DNA from: an uncultured bacterium | GTDB lineage: Bacteria; Bacillota; Clostridia; Peptostreptococcales; Anaerovoracaceae | Direction of reading: 5' to 3' | DNA length: 9,672 bases | Assembly (NCBI GenBank): GCA_905214225.1 | Contig: CAJMLL010000059.1 | Span: 1-9,672, forward strand | Part shown: piece after piece, positions 6,131-9,672 of the stretch | Position numbering within the stretch: the stretch's first letter is position 1 | How the letters are laid out: every line of letters starts with the position of its first letter | Position numbers and translations under genes: made by a program | The notes under the pieces: generated by a model | Told to the model about the DNA's origin: nothing | Database searches by the model: none | The model's input: only the letters and a program-made list of their open reading frames with translations

Positions 6131-6141
6131 AGAGCGGTAAA

Positions 6142-7548
6142 ATGAGCAATATCCTTGAAACAATTGCAGAATCCACGAGAAAACGAGTCGCAGAAGCGAA
6201 AAAGCGCGTGTCGGCAGAAGAAATGAAACGGCGCGCGCAGGCCCTGGACCCGGACACCGGCTTTCCCTTTGAAAAAGCCCTTGCCGCCGATGATATTTCC
6301 TTCATCTGTGAATGCAAGAAAGCATCCCCTTCAAAGGGCCTGATTGCAGCGGACTTCCCATACCTGCAGATCGCTAAGGATTACGAGCGCGCCGGCGCCT
6401 CCGCAATCTCCGTGCTGACCGAACCGGAATGGTTCATGGGAAGCACGCAGATTCTTCAGGAAATCACCAGTGCCGTCCACATCCCAGTCATCCGGAAAGA
6501 CTTCACGGTCGATGAATACATGATCTACGAGGCAAAAGTTCTGGGTGCATCTGCTGTTCTTCTGATCTGTGCCCTTCTGGATGAAGATACACTCCGGCGC
6601 TATCGGGAAATCGCTGACTCCCTCGGCCTCTCTTCCCTGGTGGAGGCCCACGACGATCAGGAAATCCAGATGGCCATCCGCGCAGGAGCACGCATTATCG
6701 GCGTGAACAACCGCAACCTGAAAGACTTCTCCGTCGATGTGAGAAACGCCAGAAATCACCGGGCGCAGGTCCCTGGCGATATCCTTTTTGTCAGCGAAAG
6801 CGGCATCAAAACCCCGCAGGACATCGATATCTTAAGAGATGCAGATGTCGATGCCGTCCTGATCGGAGAGACTCTGATGCGGGCAAAAGACAAGCCGGCC
6901 ATGCTGGACTATCTCAAGGGGAAAACGCGTCTGAAAATCTGCGGAATGCGGCGGCCGCAGGACATCGAATACGCCAATCAGACGCGGCCGGATTATATCG
7001 GATTCATCTTCGATCCGTCCCGGAAACGCTGCGTCGCGCCGGAAGACTCAGCATCGCTGAAAGGCATGCTTGACCCGGAAATCCAGGCTGTCGGTGTCTT
7101 CGTCAACGCAGAAATCGATGATATCGTGAACATCGCAAAGGCCGGCAGCATCGACCTGATTCAGCTGCACGGGCAGGAAGGGACGGAATACATCGAAAAA
7201 CTGAAGGACGCGCTGAAAAACGCCGGGGCCGGAGACCTTCCGATCATCAAAGCCTTCAAAATCACTTCGGAAGCAGATCTGAAGGCTGCTGAAGAATCCC
7301 CCGCTGAGCTGATCCTGCTGGACAACGGTGCGGGAACCGGCCAGCCCTTCGACTGGACCCTGCTTTCCGGTTTCAAGGGATTCCGCCGCCCCTTCATTCT
7401 GGCAGGCGGCCTGGGACCGGACAACGCAGCCGCAGCAATCCGGAAATTCCATCCCTTTGCCATCGATGCGAGCTCCAGCCTGGAGACTGACGGCGTAAAA
7501 GATTTAGAAAAAATACAGGCACTGTGTGAAACGGTAAAAAACTGCTGA
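6142..7548 (+). CDS. trpCF: Bifunctional indole-3-glycerol-phosphate synthase / phosphoribosylanthranilate isomerase
   Basis: One 468-residue chain performs two consecutive steps. Residues about 1-255 are the TrpC barrel (CdRP to indole-3-glycerol phosphate). Its catalytic set is visible: Glu57 and Lys59 in [10 protein letters not shown], Lys119 in IRKDF, Glu168 in VEAHD, Asn189/190 in GVNNRNL, and Ser220 in SESGI. After a short linker (about 250-262), residues 263-468 are the TrpF barrel (phosphoribosyl-anthranilate to CdRP). Cys267 in KICGM and Asp394 in LLDNGAGTG are its expected catalytic residues; QLHGQE and the phosphate-binding AGGLGPDN are present. The C-terminal [13 protein letters not shown] varies from the common SSGVE. 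TrpC comes before TrpF although TrpF acts first. It starts 11 nt after trpD with only a weak GAGAG SD, so translational coupling is likely. Confidence 0.96.
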   Translation: MSNILETIAESTRKRVAEAKKRVSAEEMKRRAQALDPDTGFPFEKALAADDISFICECKKASPSKGLIAADFPYLQIAKDYERAGASAISVLTEPEWFMGSTQILQEITSAVHIPVIRKDFTVDEYMIYEAKVLGASAVLLICALLDEDTLRRYREIADSLGLSSLVEAHDDQEIQMAIRAGARIIGVNNRNLKDFSVDVRNARNHRAQVPGDILFVSESGIKTPQDIDILRDADVDAVLIGETLMRAKDKPAMLDYLKGKTRLKICGMRRPQDIEYANQTRPDYIGFIFDPSRKRCVAPEDSASLKGMLDPEIQAVGVFVNAEIDDIVNIAKAGSIDLIQLHGQEGTEYIEKLKDALKNAGAGDLPIIKAFKITSEADLKAAEESPAELILLDNGAGTGQPFDWTLLSGFKGFRRPFILAGGLGPDNAAAAIRKFHPFAIDASSSLETDGVKDLEKIQALCETVKNC

Positions 7549-7574
7549 CTGCATCATGCATACAGGAGGAAAAA

Positions 7575-8777
7575 ATGACTGAAACGAAATCAAGATCAAG
7601 AGGAAGATTTGGCCAGCACGGCGGCCAGTACATTCCGGAAACACTGATGAACGCCGTGATCGAACTGGAAGAAGCCTATAATAAATATAAGGACGATCCT
7701 GAATTCAACCGCGAGCTTACGGCCCTGCTGAACGACTACGCGGGACGTCCCAGCCGGCTTTATTTTGCCAAAAAGATGACGGAAGACCTGGGCGGCGCGA
7801 AAATCTATCTGAAGCGTGAAGATCTGAACCACACGGGCGCACATAAGATCAACAACGTCCTGGGCCAGGCCCTTCTGGCAAAGAAAATGGGCAAGACCCG
7901 CCTGATTGCGGAAACCGGCGCAGGCCAGCACGGTGTAGCAACGGCAACCGCAGCCGCTCTGATGGGCATGGAATGCGTAGTCTTCATGGGTATCGAGGAC
8001 ACAAAGCGCCAGGCCCTGAACGTATATAAGATGAAACTGCTGGGCGCTGACGTCGTACCGGTTACAACCGGAACAGGAACACTGAAAGACGCGGTTTCCG
8101 AGGCTATGCGCGAGTGGACCAGCCGCATCGACGATACCCACTACTGCCTCGGTTCTGTCATGGGCCCGCATCCATTTCCGACCATCGTCCGCGACTTCCA
8201 GGCCGTCATTTCCAAGGAAATCAAGGAGCAGATTCTGGAAAAGGAAGGCCGTCTTCCGGATGCCGTCATCGCCTGCGTAGGCGGCGGATCCAACGCAATC
8301 GGCAGCTTCTACAACTTCATTGATGATAAGGATGTTCAGCTGATCGGCTGCGAAGCAGCAGGCCGCGGTGTCGACACATTCGAGACTGCCGCAACGATCG
8401 CAACCGGACGCGAAGGAATTTTCCACGGCATGAAATCCTATTTCTGCCAGGATAAATACGGCCAGATCGCGCCGGTTTACTCCATTTCCGCCGGCCTCGA
8501 CTACCCGGGCATCGGACCGGAGCACGCCTACCTGCACGACATCGGCCGCGCCAAGTACGTACCAATCACCGACGACGAAGCCGTCAACGCATTCGAATAT
8601 CTATCCCGCACGGAGGGCATCATTCCGGCCATCGAGTCCTCACACGCACTGGCCTACGCCATGAAGATCGCGCCAGAGATGGATAAAGACAAGATTATCG
8701 TAGTCACCATTTCCGGCAGAGGAGACAAGGACTGCGCAGCAATCGCACGCTACAGAGGGGAGAATATCGATGAGTAA
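7575..8777 (+). CDS. trpB: Tryptophan synthase beta subunit
   Basis: This 400-residue PLP enzyme condenses indole, channelled from TrpA, with serine to make tryptophan. [14 protein letters not shown] at the N-terminus and HTGAHKINN (87-94) with PLP-binding Lys91 are diagnostic. [16 protein letters not shown] follows, and [12 protein letters not shown] is the PLP-phosphate loop. [10 protein letters not shown] and the C-terminal TISGRGDKD motif are also intact. Length and motifs match the TrpB1 type that partners with TrpA. SD AGGAGG (7564-7569) is 5 nt before ATG, in the 26-nt gap after trpCF. The 3' end overlaps trpA by 8 nt. Confidence 0.97.
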   Translation: MTETKSRSRGRFGQHGGQYIPETLMNAVIELEEAYNKYKDDPEFNRELTALLNDYAGRPSRLYFAKKMTEDLGGAKIYLKREDLNHTGAHKINNVLGQALLAKKMGKTRLIAETGAGQHGVATATAAALMGMECVVFMGIEDTKRQALNVYKMKLLGADVVPVTTGTGTLKDAVSEAMREWTSRIDDTHYCLGSVMGPHPFPTIVRDFQAVISKEIKEQILEKEGRLPDAVIACVGGGSNAIGSFYNFIDDKDVQLIGCEAAGRGVDTFETAATIATGREGIFHGMKSYFCQDKYGQIAPVYSISAGLDYPGIGPEHAYLHDIGRAKYVPITDDEAVNAFEYLSRTEGIIPAIESSHALAYAMKIAPEMDKDKIIVVTISGRGDKDCAAIARYRGENIDE

Positions 8778-9543
8778 GATTAAAGAAGCATTCCAGAACG
8801 GAAAGGCATTTATTCCATTTATTACCTGCGGTGACCCGGATCTGGAGACGACAAAAGCAATTGTCAAGGAGATGGCAGCGCGCGGCGCAGACCTGATCGA
8901 ACTCGGAATCCCGTTTTCCGATCCGACCGCAGAAGGCCCGGTCATCCAGGAAGCCAACATCCGCGCGCTTTCCGGCGGTGTGACAACGGATAAGATTTTC
9001 CAGATGGTCAAAGAACTCCGGGAAGAAGTCACTCTTCCGATGGTCTTCATGACCTATGCCAACGTTGTATACTCCTACGGCACGGAGAAATTCATCTCCC
9101 TCGCAGCAGAAGCCGGAATCGACGGCCTGATCCTACCGGATGTCCCGTACGAAGAACGCCCGGACTTCGCGCCGACCTGCGAAAAATACGGCCTTGACCT
9201 GATTTCCATGATCGCGCCGACCTCCGAAGATCGCATTTCCATGATCGCGAAGGAAGCGACTGGATTCATCTACGTCGTCTCCTCCCTCGGCGTCACCGGA
9301 ACCCGCAGCAAAATCACAACCGACATCGGCCATATCGTGAAGATCATCCGCGATAACACGGATATTCCTTGCGCCGTCGGCTTTGGCATCTCCACACCGG
9401 AACAGGCCGCCAAGATGACCCAGTTCGCGGACGGCGCCATCGTCGGCTCCGCCATCGTCAAGCAGGTTGCCGCCAAAGGCCGCGACGCCGTCTCCGGCAT
9501 CGGCGACTATGTACAGAGTATGAAGGATGCGATTCGAGGATAA
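8770..9543 (+). CDS. trpA: Tryptophan synthase alpha subunit
   Basis: TrpA cleaves indole-3-glycerol phosphate to indole and glyceraldehyde-3-phosphate for TrpB. It has 257 residues, close to the family norm. [19 protein letters not shown] (42-60) carries the catalytic Glu44 (Glu49 of the enteric enzyme). The position of catalytic Asp60 is occupied by Glu55 (TAEGP instead of LADGP). [23 protein letters not shown] (flexible loop) and [11 protein letters not shown] (phosphate binding) follow in order. Its ATG lies inside the end of trpB (ATGAGTAA, 8-nt overlap), with GAGGGG (8755-8760) as SD, so the subunits are probably made in a coupled way. It is the last recognised gene of the operon; no terminator is seen before the repeats that follow. 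Confidence 0.96.
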   Translation: MSKIKEAFQNGKAFIPFITCGDPDLETTKAIVKEMAARGADLIELGIPFSDPTAEGPVIQEANIRALSGGVTTDKIFQMVKELREEVTLPMVFMTYANVVYSYGTEKFISLAAEAGIDGLILPDVPYEERPDFAPTCEKYGLDLISMIAPTSEDRISMIAKEATGFIYVVSSLGVTGTRSKITTDIGHIVKIIRDNTDIPCAVGFGISTPEQAAKMTQFADGAIVGSAIVKQVAAKGRDAVSGIGDYVQSMKDAIRG

Positions 9544-9556
9544 ACGCAGATCCGCT

Positions 9557-9672
9557 GGCTTCGCTGCATGCTTCGTTGCAGGCTTCGCTGCATGCTTCGT
9601 TACTGGCCTCGCTGTATGCTTCGTTACTGGCTTCGCTGCATGCTTCGTTACTGGCCTCGCTGCATGCTTCGT
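9557..9672. repeat. 24-bp tandem repeat array immediately downstream of trpA
   Basis: Four full units of 24 bp (9557-9580, 9581-9604, 9605-9628, 9629-9652) and 20 bp of a fifth run to the window edge. Each unit consists of two related 12-mers, GGCTTCGCTGCA and TGCTTCGTTACT, so an older 12-bp duplication is visible. Units 2-5 alternate between GGCTTC and GGCCTC, hinting at a 48-bp higher-order period. Units differ by only a few bases. All three + frames stay open across the array, and two of three - frames do too. It begins 13 nt after the trpA stop. There are no unique spacers, so it is not a CRISPR array. The true length is unknown because the window ends inside it. Confidence 0.9.

Noticed and set aside
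4946..6163. 405-codon - strand ORF opposite trpD and the end of trpG
   Set aside because: Antisense shadow of genes with intact enzyme motifs; rich in Cys, Phe and Asp with no recognisable domain.
9557..9672. CRISPR array
   Set aside because: The repeats are contiguous and slightly divergent, with no unique spacers of constant length and no cas genes nearby.

Overview
The window looks like part of a chromosome from a low-to-moderate GC Bacillota, most likely a clostridial anaerobe. The evidence is the type of regulation: a CIRCE (HrcA) operator, a ZTP riboswitch and a tRNA-Trp T-box, each ending in a Gram-positive style intrinsic terminator. A fused trpC-trpF gene and a HypB-like remnant also fit. 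The species cannot be named from the sequence alone.

Left part (1-2400). A small heat-shock protein gene (Hsp20, + strand, 202-627) sits behind a nearly perfect CIRCE element and a strong Shine-Dalgarno (SD) site. It converges on an OFA-family major facilitator transporter on the - strand (799-2049). The two share a bidirectional terminator (761-800). The transporter has a leader of about 310 nt. It starts at a good sigma-A promoter (2368-2396), carries a ZTP (pfl) riboswitch (2231-2306) and then an intrinsic terminator (2205-2232) whose 5' arm competes with the aptamer's P3 stem. ZTP/ZMP signals shortage of 10-formyl-tetrahydrofolate, and OFA transporters include formate/oxalate carriers, so the RNA and the transporter together suggest one-carbon (formate) transport.

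Middle (2400-3008). There is no intact gene here. A 35-codon fragment closely resembling the C-terminus of the hydrogenase nickel-insertion GTPase HypB lies on the - strand (2497-2604). It stops being recognisable where the promoter of the trp operon begins (2599-2627). A complete T-box leader follows on the + strand (2654-2955), with a TGG (Trp) specifier and a UGGC acceptor-binding bulge that fits the G73 of bacterial tRNA-Trp.

Right part (3009-9543). A compact, complete tryptophan operon trpE-trpG-trpD-trpCF-trpB-trpA runs on the + strand, with gaps of 3-44 nt and an 8-nt trpB/trpA overlap. It encodes all the enzymes from chorismate to tryptophan. Control appears two-layered: the T-box senses uncharged tRNA-Trp at transcription, and an intact LES-x10-S tryptophan-binding motif in TrpE suggests feedback inhibition. 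TrpA carries Glu where the classical catalytic Asp60 is expected.

End (9544-9672). From 13 bases after the trpA stop to the window edge there is a tandem repeat of 24 bp, itself built from two related 12-mers. No terminator for the trp operon is visible inside the window.
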